Of a DNA stretch of 64,000 nucleotides, positions 39,301 to 47,012 are shown piece after piece. Under the pieces are notes generated by a model. The model did no database searches. It was not told the DNA's origin and was given only the letters and a program-made list of their open reading frames with translations. The stretch comes from Lewinellaceae bacterium (GTDB lineage Bacteria > Bacteroidota > Bacteroidia > Chitinophagales > Saprospiraceae). A program made the position numbers and the translations under genes. Every line of letters begins with the position of its first letter. The first letter of the stretch is position 1. Location: assembly GCA_016713985.1 (NCBI GenBank), contig JADJOD010000001.1:346501-410500 (forward strand). Direction: 5' to 3'.

Positions 39301-39461
39301 GGGTGTACCACCTGCAATTTATACGCTCCGGAAATAAATTCGCCGCAATCCCAAAGACTGCCTGTGGGCTCGGCGGCAATACCCAGCACTACCGCCGAAA
39401 TGCCGAAAACCAGCCAGCCGGTAATGTTATTGATCGTTTTAAAGGAGGAATTCATCTTCAT
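36366..39461 (-). CDS. DUF2723 family membrane protein (TMEM260-like, putative glycosyltransferase)
   Basis: The 1031 aa protein has about a dozen N-terminal membrane helices and a long soluble C-terminal part with TPR-like helices (YFEAFPEYNFPYDQFSAF and following). Family signs near the N-terminus are PTGSLWDCGEFISGAYKLQV and VVHPPGAPIFLVVGR, and a later GDNDTYPLWYCQEVEGIR (about 630). DUF2723 proteins are related to GT-C and TMEM260 O-mannosyltransferases and occur almost universally in Bacteroidota; their substrate there is not established. The start was placed at 39461, with 39455 as alternative. Single gene with a strong terminator. Confidence 0.88.
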   Translation of the reverse strand: MKMNSSFKTINNITGWLVFGISAVVLGIAAEPTGSLWDCGEFISGAYKLQVVHPPGAPIFLVVGRLFAWVGSLFSDDPATIAYAVNLLSAWCTAAAALFVCWSTTILARLVLVGRGGEPAGGQAIAVAGAGLVAGLVTAFTTSIWFSAVEGEVYAMSTFFTAMSLWATLKWYNLPDTADADRWLVFAFYSVALSIGVHLLSLLTFPALAMFYYFKKAKKPTAWGALVAAGVGVVFIVAIQKLIIAGIPSFWAFFDKFMVNSFGLPFFTGIIPVFLIFGGAIWLGLRYARKTNNGLLQRLVVAMGVVVVAYLSYGMVIIRASANTPINMNDPSDPMRLLPYLNREQYGERPLVRGPHFDAKPIGIKSEERYGRVGDKYEVVDEKVDYEYSPLDQALFPRMGDYSQGRPALYRRWIDKPSGVPTLADNIEFFWKYQLGWMYWRYFMWNFSGRQNGEQGYFASDPSAGNWITGFDFIDENRLGNQKELPDFQKNNQARNKYYMIPFLLGLLGLFFHYRKRPNEFSAIMGLFIITGIGIIVYSNQPPSEPRERDYVLAGSFFTFAIWIGMSVMVLFDLFSNRLRLPEVAGAALSSLLALSAPLLMVTQNWDDHSRSEHYASRDYAQNFLQSCEPNAIIFTYGDNDTYPLWYCQEVEGIRTDVRVVNLSLIAVDWYIGQLRRAVNNSPAIEMSIPQDQLRGYKRVQTPYYAPNGEREMSLQQVLKFIGEDHKLASEGGRDLDSYLPTRRLFIPVNKQAAIANKIVAAGDSTMVDTIRFNLGSDKNYLIKDELAILDIINSNIWKRPIYWAVTCREDKLMGLEDYLQLEGLSLRLVPKRVPSSTGAYGIIGSGGVDTETAYRNIMEKWRWGKFDKKRLFVDRSYMPSLQTMRVTIIRISRQLVVEGKKDKAIALVDRYFEAFPEYNFPYDQFSAFLADVYFRAGANEKAATKVREISKSIAQQLRFIQSQSPDFQRGYAQDRDYAMSTAQVLLRMAEDLKDEALQKNFRKPGGIYADPAEHTRPARLATNRSAAVNN

Positions 39462-39586
39462 TAAGAGTATTTTGACCAAATAGTCGCCCGGTGGCACCTG
39501 CCAAAGGACGACTAAACGAAGCGCAAAACTAAAAAAGTCCGCTCAACGGGAAGTTTTATTTCACCGGTATGTCGTATTAAACCCAT

Positions 39587-39626
39587 GAAAAACGGGGTCG
39601 CCGGGCGAAATGCCGGACGACCCCGT
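39587..39626 (-). terminator. Rho-independent terminator after the OmpH-like gene
   Basis: ACGGGGTCG (39592-39600) pairs with CGACCCCGT (39618-39626), reinforced by inner CCGG pairs, and the minus strand then reads TTTTT. It lies 26 bases past the stop. Confidence 0.85.
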
Positions 39627-39651
39627 GGAAACATGGGTGGAAAAAGAAGGA

Positions 39652-40185
39652 CTATAGGCCCAGTTTTTTCTTTACCAATGCTGTGATGTCATCTGTTTCG
39701 TTTGCAAATAACATGGCGCCGGAACTCGTGTCGAAAATCATCAGGTAGCCGTTTTCACTCGCTACTGCTTTCACGGCGTCTTCCACCTTGGTAAGAATAG
39801 GTTTCAGCAGTTCTTCCCGTTTGACAGATACCGATTGTTGTGCCTGTTGTTCAAATTTCTGGATGTCTTCCTGCTTTTTTTGCAGTTCGGCTTCGATCTG
39901 TTGTGCCTGTACGGGCGTCAGTTTGCCGGCCTGATAATCGGCCTGGTACTTGTTGACTTCTTCCTGAAACGCCTTGGTCATCGTCTCATCCTTGGCTGCG
40001 AGCGAATCAGCGTAAACTTTCAGTAAATCATTGGCTTTTTTGGTATCCGGCATAGCTTCGAGCATATTTCCGAGATTCATATGGCCGTATTTCGATTGGG
40101 CCTGGGCCGAGACGGCTGCAGCGCCCATCAAAAAGGCGAGCAGAAAACAAATAGGTGCTTTGCGAAACATCATGTGTAGAGACAT
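39652..40185 (-). CDS. OmpH/Skp family periplasmic chaperone
   Basis: The 177 aa protein has a signal peptide (CFLLAFLMGAAAVSAQAQ) followed by the Skp pattern: a first strand KYGHMNLGNML, two long charged helices forming a coiled-coil hairpin (EEVNKYQADYQAGKLTPVQA, EAELQKKQEDIQKFEQQAQQ) and a closing strand with YLMIFDTSSGAMLFA. Skp/OmpH holds unfolded outer-membrane proteins on their way to BamA. In many Bacteroidota it sits next to bamA, but not here. A TACTTTTG promoter lies at 40218-40225. Confidence 0.9.
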   Translation of the reverse strand: MSLHMMFRKAPICFLLAFLMGAAAVSAQAQSKYGHMNLGNMLEAMPDTKKANDLLKVYADSLAAKDETMTKAFQEEVNKYQADYQAGKLTPVQAQQIEAELQKKQEDIQKFEQQAQQSVSVKREELLKPILTKVEDAVKAVASENGYLMIFDTSSGAMLFANETDDITALVKKKLGL

Positions 40186-40217
40186 GTTTTTTTTATAGAA
40201 GAAACGAAAAACGGGCG

Positions 40218-40225
40218 CAAAAGTA
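40218..40225 (-). promoter_or_regulatory. -7 promoter element, TACTTTTG (OmpH-like gene)
   Basis: Exact TAnnTTTG match 32 bases upstream of the ATG. Confidence 0.5.
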
Positions 40226-40425
40226 ACAATTTACGGCACTTATCGAAAGGGAAACGGCATCCGGATTTTTATCGCCGGAAGTTTGCAAGGCCTGTTATGT
40301 GCCTGCAAAGGCCTTTCTGCCGTTTTCCGCCGTTTTTGCCCCCCTTTTTTCGTATCTTGTTAAATTTCCGTTAACCCCAATGACTTCGACCGGACGAAAT
40401 GGCTGCATGAAACGTTTTTGCGGCG

Positions 40426-40433
40426 TATCTTTG
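40426..40433 (+). promoter_or_regulatory. -7 promoter element, TATCTTTG
   Basis: Exact TAnnTTTG match. It lies downstream of an in-frame ATG (40407) and therefore supports the GTG at 40470 as the true start of the next gene. Confidence 0.5.
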
Positions 40434-40469
40434 TCAAACCCGATAGCATTCAATTCAAAAACAGAACGC

Positions 40470-41147
40470 GTGAAATACACTTTTGCCTTTATCACCTTCT
40501 TCGCTTTCTGCGCTGTTGCAGGCGCTCAGCAAGACCAGACAAACGCCAAGGACAAACCCAAACCGCTGCTTATTCAGTTCTCCGGCATGCTGCTGACGGA
40601 CGAAAACGGACAGTTGCGGCCGGTGCCCTACGCGACCGTTTATTTACCGAATAAAAACCGGGGCACCTATTCGGATTACCGCGGCTTTTTTACCATCGTT
40701 GTGGAAAAAGGCGACAAAGTGCGGTTTACCTGCATCGGCCTCGAATCGGTCACACTCACCGTGCCGGACACCCTTACACAGGACCAGTACTCCGTGGTGC
40801 AACTCATGCCCCAGGATACCATCAGCCTGCCTACGGCCGTCATTTTCCCCTGGCCGTCAAGGGAACATTTCAAAATCGAGTTCCTGAAAATGGACGTGAC
40901 GCCCGAACTCCAGCGCCGCGCCACAGAAAATCTCGCCAATGAATACCTCACCGAGGCGCGTAAAAACCCCGATATCGTGCCTTATGGCGGCCGCGAAAGC
41001 GCCAATTTCTATCTTCGCCAACAAGCACGGGAATACGTTTATATCGGCCAGACGCCGCCGATGAACATTTTCAGCCCGCTGGCCTGGGGGCAATTTTTTA
41101 AAGCCTGGAAAGACGGGAAATTTAAAAAGCAGAAGAAAGACGAATAG
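40470..41147 (+). CDS. Secreted protein with carboxypeptidase-like regulatory domain
   Basis: The 225 aa protein starts at GTG with a clean signal peptide (KYTFAFITFFAFCAVAGAQ). It continues with a CarboxypepD_reg-like beta-sandwich (GQLRPVPYATVYLPNKNRGT, YSDYRGFFTIVVEKGDKVRF, residues about 45-125) and a helical C-terminal part (ELQRRATENLANEYLTEARK) ending in a lysine-rich tail. Similar proteins are common in Bacteroidota as periplasmic or surface components, with no assigned function. The GTG start is supported by the promoter at 40426-40433. It is convergent with the methyltransferase gene. Confidence 0.75.
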   Translation: MKYTFAFITFFAFCAVAGAQQDQTNAKDKPKPLLIQFSGMLLTDENGQLRPVPYATVYLPNKNRGTYSDYRGFFTIVVEKGDKVRFTCIGLESVTLTVPDTLTQDQYSVVQLMPQDTISLPTAVIFPWPSREHFKIEFLKMDVTPELQRRATENLANEYLTEARKNPDIVPYGGRESANFYLRQQAREYVYIGQTPPMNIFSPLAWGQFFKAWKDGKFKKQKKDE

Positions 41148-41149
41148 GA

Positions 41150-41236
41150 TTGATAAGGGTTGATGATGGTTGATAAGGGTTGATAAAGTTGATGCGTGTT
41201 TATCAACCCTTATCAACCTTGATCAACCCTTATCAA
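41150..41236. repeat. TTGATAAGGG word hairpin between convergent genes
   Basis: Left arm 41150-41193 repeats GGTTGATAA/GTTGATGAT; right arm 41199-41236 repeats TTATCAACCCT. They pair over about 38-44 bases with a 5-base loop. It starts 3 bases after the stop codon at 41147 and ends 15 bases before the convergent stop. The same word forms the repeat at 61256-61391. Confidence 0.85.
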
Positions 41237-41250
41237 TTATTTCATCCCGC

Positions 41251-42054
41251 CTACTTTTTCAGTACATACCAAAAATACACCAGGCTCCCCGAGCGGAGGT
41301 TTTTATCAATTTGGGAGCCTTTTACGCCGCCGAATTCTTCAATCATTTTGACGTAGCGGGCGGGCACCTGCCGGCTGATACGGGCGCGTTTCAGGTCGTC
41401 TTCCAGTTCGATGGCTTTAACGACGTTGGGCGAGATCACTTTTTTGCCGACAAGATGAAGGCCGCTTCCCAGCAGGGTTTCTTCGAAGGCCGGAAGGTTT
41501 TTCGGGTCGCGCATATCGGTGATCACAAAATAACCACCCGGGCGCAACACCCGTTTTACTTCTGCAAAAAAATTAGCCACGGAGCCGTAAGCATGGCTTG
41601 ATTCGACGTTGATCACCACGTCAAAACGGCCGTCTTCAAACGGAATATTTTCAGCATTGCCGGCCACATAGCGCAGGTTGGGGCTTTGATGCCGTTTGTT
41701 GGCAAATTCGACGGCATTGTCGGCGATATCCATGCCGATGATCTCCGCCGGTTTCAGGTAACGGGCGATATAGGAGGCGCCGCCGCCCCGGCCGCTGCCG
41801 ACTTCGAGCATCTGTTTGCCCGCCACTTCGGTTTGTGTCGCCAGGAAATGATATAATTGAAGCGGATACCGGTCGGGTTCGTCGTTTTCCAACAATTGGG
41901 GGCGGGTTGAGGGGTCATCCGGCTCAAATCCGTAGTTCATAAAAACCCAGTCTTCGAATGGAAATTTTTTGGCGAGGTGGTTATAAATGGGTTTCCAGGC
42001 AATCCGGCGAAACCAGGAGAATTCAGTGAGTTCGAGGAAAATCTTTGCCAGCAT
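41251..42054 (-). CDS. Class I SAM-dependent methyltransferase
   Basis: The 267 aa protein has a Rossmann methyltransferase domain: motif I MLEVGSGRGGGASYI (about residue 83), the acidic end of strand 2 in IIGMDIADNAVEF, motif II/III AENIPFEDGRFDVVINVESS and LRPGGYFVITDMR. The N-terminal 75 residues (ELTEFSWFRRIAWKPIYNHL) resemble the lead-in of mycobacterial phthiotriolone-type and lipid methyltransferases. Substrate unknown. The start at 42054 fits that N-terminus; longer versions run into the purF promoter region. Confidence 0.8.
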   Translation of the reverse strand: MLAKIFLELTEFSWFRRIAWKPIYNHLAKKFPFEDWVFMNYGFEPDDPSTRPQLLENDEPDRYPLQLYHFLATQTEVAGKQMLEVGSGRGGGASYIARYLKPAEIIGMDIADNAVEFANKRHQSPNLRYVAGNAENIPFEDGRFDVVINVESSHAYGSVANFFAEVKRVLRPGGYFVITDMRDPKNLPAFEETLLGSGLHLVGKKVISPNVVKAIELEDDLKRARISRQVPARYVKMIEEFGGVKGSQIDKNLRSGSLVYFWYVLKK

Positions 42055-42204
42055 GGGTGGGTGTTTTTGTAAAAAAGGCGCAAGAAAGCAGATTTTTCGC
42101 TTTCCCGCCCGGTCTTTTGCTTTTTTGCGCTTTGCTCCTGCTCTTTGTAAAAGATTTCCCAACGGCCCGTCTTCTGAAAACCTGTGAGCAAGCGGTCTGT
42201 TTCG

Positions 42205-42235
42205 TTGGCTTTCCGGCGAAGGCGCAGTACCTTTG
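42205..42235 (+). promoter_or_regulatory. Promoter of the purF-like gene: TTG, 20 bases, TACCTTTG
   Basis: TTG at 42205-42207 and TACCTTTG at 42228-42235 give one of the best -33/-7 pairs in the window. The leader to the ATG at 42281 is about 40 bases. Confidence 0.6.
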
Positions 42236-42280
42236 CGGCCAGTACCCATTCCGGCATTTTTTTCTAATTTTCTCCTCTCG

Positions 42281-44173
42281 ATGAGCGACCAGATCAAGCA
42301 TGAATGTGGCATCGCGTTAGTGCGATTGCTCAAACCGCTCGACTATTACCATAAAAAATACGGCACGGCTTTTTACGGCCTGCAAAAACTCCAGCTCCTG
42401 ATGCTGAAAATGCGCAACCGGGGTCAGGACGGCGCCGGGCTCGCCACCATTAAACTCAACCCGGCGCCGGGCACACGTTATATCAGTCGCAAACGCAGCA
42501 ACGCCACCAATTACTTAGACGACCTTTTCCAAATGGTATGGGCCCGCCTCAACAGCCTTCCGGCGGAGCAACGCGGCGATCCCACCTGGCTCAAAGCCAA
42601 CATGCCCTACATGGGCGAGGTGCTGATGGGCCACCTGCGCTACGGAACCCACGGCGACAACAGTATAGAGCGGGTACACCCGTTTCACCGGCAAAACAAC
42701 TGGATCAACCGGAATTTGCTGCTCGCCGGCAATTTCAACATGACCAACGTCGACGAACTTTTTAAGGAACTGGTCGACCTGGGCCAATACCCGAAGGAAA
42801 AAAGCGACACGGTGACGGTGCTTGAAAAAATCGGCCATTTTCTCGACGATGAAGTACAACGCCTGCATACCTGGTTCAAACCCGACGGTTATACCAACCA
42901 GGATATCAACCACCTGATTTTTGACAGCCTCGACGTGCAGCGGATGCTCAAAAGAGCCACCCGGAAATTTGACGGCGGCTATGTTCTCGGAGGTTTGATT
43001 GGTCACGGCGACGCATTTCTGATCCGGGACCCCAACGGCATCCGGCCGGCGTACTGGTATATGGACGACGAAATTGTGGTCGGCGCTTCCGAACGCCCCG
43101 CGATACAATCGGTGTTCAACGTGCGCTATAAACACGTGCAGGAACTCAAACCCGGGCACGCGCTCGTGATCAAATACAACGGCAAGGTGGAAGAACAGCA
43201 GATCAGCGAACCGGCCGAACGGCGCGCCTGCTCCTTCGAACGTATTTACTTCAGCCGGGGCAACGACCGCGAAATTTACCGGGAGCGAAAAAAACTCGGC
43301 GAACAACTCGCCCGGCCTGTACTGGAAACACTCAACTTCGACCTCAAAAACACGGTGTTTTCCTATATCCCCAATACGGCGGAAGCCGCGTTTTACGGCC
43401 TGGTGGAAGGCCTCGAAAAAGAACTGAACCAATGGAAACAGGAACAAATCCTCAAGGCAGGCAATAAAATCAGTCCGGAAAAACTGGCTGAAATTCTCGC
43501 CGTACGGCCCCGCGTGGAAAAACTTGTGCACAAAGATGAAAAACAACGGACCTTCATCGCCGACACCAAAGCCCGCAATAACATGGTCGGTTATGTCTAC
43601 GACGTCACCTACGGCCTTGTGCAGGACGACAAAGACACCCTGGTATTGCTCGACAACTCCATCGTACGCGGCACCACCCTGCGCGACAGCATCGTGAGCA
43701 TCACAGCGCGGCTCCGGCCAAAAAAGATCATCATCCTGTCCAGCGCCCCCCAGATCCGTTTTCCCGATTGTTATGGCATCGACATGAGCAAAATGAAGGA
43801 CTTTGCCGCGTTTGCTGCGTTGCTGGCGCTGCTGAAAGAAACCGGACAGGAACACCTGCTTAAAGAAACCTACAACCGCTGCAAGGCGTCCGAACACCTG
43901 CCCGTGGAAATGGTAAAAAATGAAGCCATGGCCTTGTACGATCTTTTCGAATACTGCCAGATCAGCCGTAAAATCGCCGAAATCGTGCGCCCCAAAGACA
44001 TCAAACCGGAACTTCAGGTGATGTTCCAGACCCTCGACGGATTACACATGGCCTGCCCCGATAATTCGGGCGACTGGTACTTTTCAGGGCGTTATCCAAC
44101 GCCCGGCGGCAACCGCGTGGCCAACCGCGCCTTTATGAATTTTATGGAAGACCGGGACGAGCGGGCGTATTGA
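42281..44173 (+). CDS. purF: Amidophosphoribosyltransferase, long form
   Basis: The 630 aa protein couples an N-terminal glutamine amidotransferase type 2 domain (nucleophile Cys in HECGIALVRLL, residue 9; MLKMRNRGQDGAG) to a C-terminal PRTase domain with the PRPP loop LLDNSIVRGTTLRDS (about residue 465). It makes phosphoribosylamine, the first committed step of purine synthesis. It is about 150 residues longer than canonical PurF, with insertions around 60-100, 150-220 and 360-430 and an extended C-terminus; many Bacteroidota carry such a second, longer paralogue. The cysteine is preceded by 8 residues that would need processing. purD lies two genes away. Confidence 0.85.
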   Translation: MSDQIKHECGIALVRLLKPLDYYHKKYGTAFYGLQKLQLLMLKMRNRGQDGAGLATIKLNPAPGTRYISRKRSNATNYLDDLFQMVWARLNSLPAEQRGDPTWLKANMPYMGEVLMGHLRYGTHGDNSIERVHPFHRQNNWINRNLLLAGNFNMTNVDELFKELVDLGQYPKEKSDTVTVLEKIGHFLDDEVQRLHTWFKPDGYTNQDINHLIFDSLDVQRMLKRATRKFDGGYVLGGLIGHGDAFLIRDPNGIRPAYWYMDDEIVVGASERPAIQSVFNVRYKHVQELKPGHALVIKYNGKVEEQQISEPAERRACSFERIYFSRGNDREIYRERKKLGEQLARPVLETLNFDLKNTVFSYIPNTAEAAFYGLVEGLEKELNQWKQEQILKAGNKISPEKLAEILAVRPRVEKLVHKDEKQRTFIADTKARNNMVGYVYDVTYGLVQDDKDTLVLLDNSIVRGTTLRDSIVSITARLRPKKIIILSSAPQIRFPDCYGIDMSKMKDFAAFAALLALLKETGQEHLLKETYNRCKASEHLPVEMVKNEAMALYDLFEYCQISRKIAEIVRPKDIKPELQVMFQTLDGLHMACPDNSGDWYFSGRYPTPGGNRVANRAFMNFMEDRDERAY

Positions 44174-44206
44174 ATTTTCTTTTAAAAAGACTAACTTGCG
44201 GGCGAA

Positions 44207-44836
44207 ATGAATACTACTCCCGTCACCTACCCGTCGCCTTTACACATCGAATGGCCCTTCGATGCAGGGTTTGAAATTACTCCTTCCCGCAAATGGACGG
44301 ACAAGGAGTTTGAAGATTTTTGTCAAAAAAACCCCGACCTGCAAGTAGAGCTCGAACCCGACGGAACGCTTCTGATCATGCCCCCTGTACATTTTGACTC
44401 CGGTCATTTCGAACTGGAAATTGCCAGTGAATTGCGGAATTATGTGAAAAAATCTGCCAACGGCCGATCTTTCGGCCCCTCCACCGGGTTCAAATTACCC
44501 GATGGCTCCACCCGCGCCGCCGATGCTGCCTGGGTCTCCGGCGAACAAATGGAAAAACTGTCGCCAAAAGAACGCAAGAGTTTTGCCCGTGTCGTGCCCG
44601 AATTTGTCGTGGAATTGCGCTCCGATACGGACCGGCTTACCCGGCTACAGGACAAGATGGCCAAAACCTGGATCGCCAACGGCGTGCGCCTCGCGTGGCT
44701 GATCGATCCGGTGGAGCAAAAAGTATATATCTATCGGGCTGATGGCAGTATACAAGTCGTAACGGATTTTACCTCCTGGCTCGCCGGCGAAGAGGTGCTG
44801 CCCGGTTTTGAATTTGACCTCGGGCTTTTGAAATAA
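44207..44836 (+). CDS. Uma2 family (PD-(D/E)xK-like) protein, second copy
   Basis: The 209 aa protein is a paralogue of the protein at 12370-13032 and shares with it the DGSTRAADAAWVSGEQ segment, FVVELRSDTDRL, WIANGVRLAWLIDP and GEEVLPGFEFDL. The N-terminal part (KWTDKEFEDFCQKNPDLQVE) is more diverged. The nuclease-like fold has an unknown target. It begins 33 bases after purF and could be read from the same transcript, although a functional link is not implied. It is convergent with purD, 10 bases away. Confidence 0.88.
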   Translation: MNTTPVTYPSPLHIEWPFDAGFEITPSRKWTDKEFEDFCQKNPDLQVELEPDGTLLIMPPVHFDSGHFELEIASELRNYVKKSANGRSFGPSTGFKLPDGSTRAADAAWVSGEQMEKLSPKERKSFARVVPEFVVELRSDTDRLTRLQDKMAKTWIANGVRLAWLIDPVEQKVYIYRADGSIQVVTDFTSWLAGEEVLPGFEFDLGLLK

Positions 44837-44846
44837 ATCGCCGGGG

Positions 44847-46154
44847 TTAGCCTGCCGTCAAATCCTTCCCGATATCTTTCCGGTAATATTTCCCTTCAAA
44901 CGCCACCAGTTTCGCGTTTCGTTTCGATTTTCGCAGCGCCGCCGGAAGGTCTTTCCCGTAACTCGTCATGGCAATCACCCGCCCGCCGCTGGTTAGCACG
45001 GCATCTCCCTTGCCGGCGGTGCCCGCGTGGAAGGCAATGCTTCCTTTCACTTTTTCCAGTCCGCTGATGATTTTGCCTTTTTCATAATCGCCGGGATAAC
45101 CGCCGCTCACCAGAAAAATGGTTGCGGCTACCCGTTTGTCCGTGCGGATTTTTACCCTGCCCAAAGTGCCTTTGGCGCAATTTTCAAACAGGGTCACCAG
45201 GTCGTTTTTCAGTCGCGGCATCACAACTTCGGTTTCGGGGTCGCCCATGCGGCAATTGTATTCGATGACCCAGGGTTCGTCGCCAACTTTTATTAAACCA
45301 AAGAAAATGAAACCTTTATATGGGATTTTTTCTTTCCGGAGCCCTTTTATCGTCGGTCGGATAATACGTTCCTCCACCTTTTGCCACATGATTTCGTCTG
45401 CAAACGGCACCGGGCTCACGGCGCCCATGCCGCCGGTGTTCGGCCCCGTATCACCTTCGCCGATACGTTTGTAGTCTTTGGCCTCCGGCAAAATTTTATA
45501 GTTTTTCCCGTCCGTCAGCACAAAAACGCTGAACTCGATGCCGCTCAAAAATTCTTCCACCACAACGCGATGGCCGGCGCTGCCGAACTTGCCGCCGAGC
45601 ATTTCCTGCAACTCCCTTTCCGCCTCGTCGTGGCGCTGACAGATCACCACACCTTTTCCCGCAGCCAGCCCGTCGGCTTTTAAGACAATCGGCAGAGGCT
45701 GGTTTTTCAGATATTTTAAACCTTCCTGCACGTTCTCACCCGTAAATTCGCGATAACCTGCGGTTGGAATGTTGTGGCGCTGCATAAATTGTTTGCTCCA
45801 GGCTTTGCTGCCTTCCAGCACGGCGCCCGCTTTGGAAGGACCGATTACGGGGATGTTTTTCAGGGCCTCGTTTTCCTGAAAATAATCCCAGATGCCCTTT
45901 ACCAGCGGTTCTTCAGGGCCCACAACGAGCATGCTGATATTGTTGTCGAGGCAAAAGGCGCCGACGGAGTCAAAATCGAGCGGATTCAGCGCCACGTTTT
46001 GGCCGCAGGCAGCGGTGCCCGCATTGCCGGGGGCGATAAACAATCGGGTGCAACGTCTGCTGCGCGCCAGTTTCCAGGCAATAGCGTGCTCGCGGCCTCC
46101 GGAGCCCAACAGGAGTATTTGTTGCCCCTTGTCGGGCCGGATATTCATCTGCAT
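44847..46154 (-). CDS. purD: Phosphoribosylamine-glycine ligase
   Basis: The 435 aa ATP-grasp enzyme makes glycinamide ribonucleotide, the second step of purine synthesis after PurF. Signs are the N-terminal ILLLGSGGREHAIAWKL, the ATP-binding VLKADGLAAGKGVVICQ (about residue 150), the EEFLSGIEFSVFVLTDG strand, and the metal-binding EYNCRMGDPETEVVMPRL (about 300). The start is 46154 or the next ATG at 46148. A near-consensus TACCTTCG element lies at 46216-46223. Confidence 0.94.
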   Translation of the reverse strand: MQMNIRPDKGQQILLLGSGGREHAIAWKLARSRRCTRLFIAPGNAGTAACGQNVALNPLDFDSVGAFCLDNNISMLVVGPEEPLVKGIWDYFQENEALKNIPVIGPSKAGAVLEGSKAWSKQFMQRHNIPTAGYREFTGENVQEGLKYLKNQPLPIVLKADGLAAGKGVVICQRHDEAERELQEMLGGKFGSAGHRVVVEEFLSGIEFSVFVLTDGKNYKILPEAKDYKRIGEGDTGPNTGGMGAVSPVPFADEIMWQKVEERIIRPTIKGLRKEKIPYKGFIFFGLIKVGDEPWVIEYNCRMGDPETEVVMPRLKNDLVTLFENCAKGTLGRVKIRTDKRVAATIFLVSGGYPGDYEKGKIISGLEKVKGSIAFHAGTAGKGDAVLTSGGRVIAMTSYGKDLPAALRKSKRNAKLVAFEGKYYRKDIGKDLTAG

Positions 46155-46312
46155 GGTATGTTTTCTGATAATTCTCTGATGCTGCAATTTCTCCAATCCT
46201 GAAATTTCTGAACGGCGAAGGTACGGCAGGTGAATAAAGTTTTGTTAAAACAAGGGCGGGGCAATAGCCAGGCCCGCAGAAAGTTTTTCATTTGTACCCT
46301 CGATTTTTCCGT

Positions 46313-46657
46313 TTGGACCGCCTGCTCGTCATATTATTTTCGGTCGTATTGTTTTTGGCCACGTCTCCGCCCCGAACGGCGGATTTTGCTTGTGCGTCCA
46401 TGAAAAATTGCGGCACAGCCCCTGCCGCGCATCTTCCCTGTCAATCGGGCGAACAAAGTGATCAGCAATCGGACTGTCCACTTCCGGCATGTTGTGTTTG
46501 CGGGCCGTGTTGCTGCCTTTGCCTGATTCCGGAACAACCCGTAATACACGCGGGCTCTGTTCCTGAAGAGGAATATATCACTCCCGTTTCTTACCGGGTT
46601 TTTATTCCCCAACAAGCGGATCTCTCCGTTTGGAAACCTCCGTCCTTTTCGGTTTAA
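46313..46657 (+). CDS. Small cysteine-rich secreted or membrane protein
   Basis: About 114 aa from a TTG at 46313 (46292 is an alternative TTG). A hydrophobic N-terminus (RLLVILFSVVLFLATS) acts as signal or anchor, followed by a region with eleven cysteines, densest in CPLPACCVCGPCCCLC. It somewhat resembles the short DUF6660-type proteins found near metal-efflux genes in Bacteroidota, but this is a loose likeness. The cysteine cluster suggests metal or disulfide chemistry. A second cysteine-rich gene follows 57 bases later. Confidence 0.5.
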   Translation: MDRLLVILFSVVLFLATSPPRTADFACASMKNCGTAPAAHLPCQSGEQSDQQSDCPLPACCVCGPCCCLCLIPEQPVIHAGSVPEEEYITPVSYRVFIPQQADLSVWKPPSFSV

Positions 46658-46714
46658 GTAGTCCTGAAAGACCACAAGTCATTCATTTTCAGAACTTAAA
46701 CTGAACTCAAAATC

Positions 46715-46906
46715 ATGAAAAATAAAGTATTGGCGCTCAGCGCCGCCATCCTGCTGTCTGCAGGTATCGCTTTCTCTTTTGCAAATTCAGGCGACGCCTG
46801 CTGCGCTTCCACGGCATCCTGCACGTCCGCAACAGAAGCCTGCTGCGACATGCCTTGTCCGATCGAAGATTGCCCGATCCCCTGCTGCGAGGCCGGCAGT
46901 AAATAA
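46715..46906 (+). CDS. Small cysteine-rich secreted protein
   Basis: The 63 aa protein has a signal peptide (KNKVLALSAAILLSAGIAFS, cleavage near SFA-N) and a mature part of about 38 residues with nine cysteines, several as CC pairs (DACCAS, EACCDMPC, IPCCEAG) mixed with acidic residues. I recognise no family. Such a peptide would suit metal binding or a disulfide-knotted fold. A good terminator follows, so it ends a short operon with the preceding cysteine-rich gene. Confidence 0.6.
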   Translation: MKNKVLALSAAILLSAGIAFSFANSGDACCASTASCTSATEACCDMPCPIEDCPIPCCEAGSK

Positions 46907-46940
46907 AGGAATGCCGTTTTGACAACGGCTTGAACATGCA

Positions 46941-46979
46941 AGAAGGCGAGGGTCGATACGACCTTCGCCTTCGTTTTTT
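46941..46979 (+). terminator. Rho-independent terminator of the cysteine-rich pair
   Basis: AAGGCGAGGGTCG pairs with CGACCTTCGCCTT (one bulge) around a short ATA loop and is followed by a T6 run at 46973-46978. Confidence 0.8.
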
Positions 46980-47012
46980 ATGGTACCGGCGGCCGGTGCA
47001 AAGGCCGTCTGA

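Noticed and set aside
42515..43897. 460-codon minus-strand open frame
   Set aside because: Antisense shadow of purF; the plus strand encodes clear catalytic motifs.
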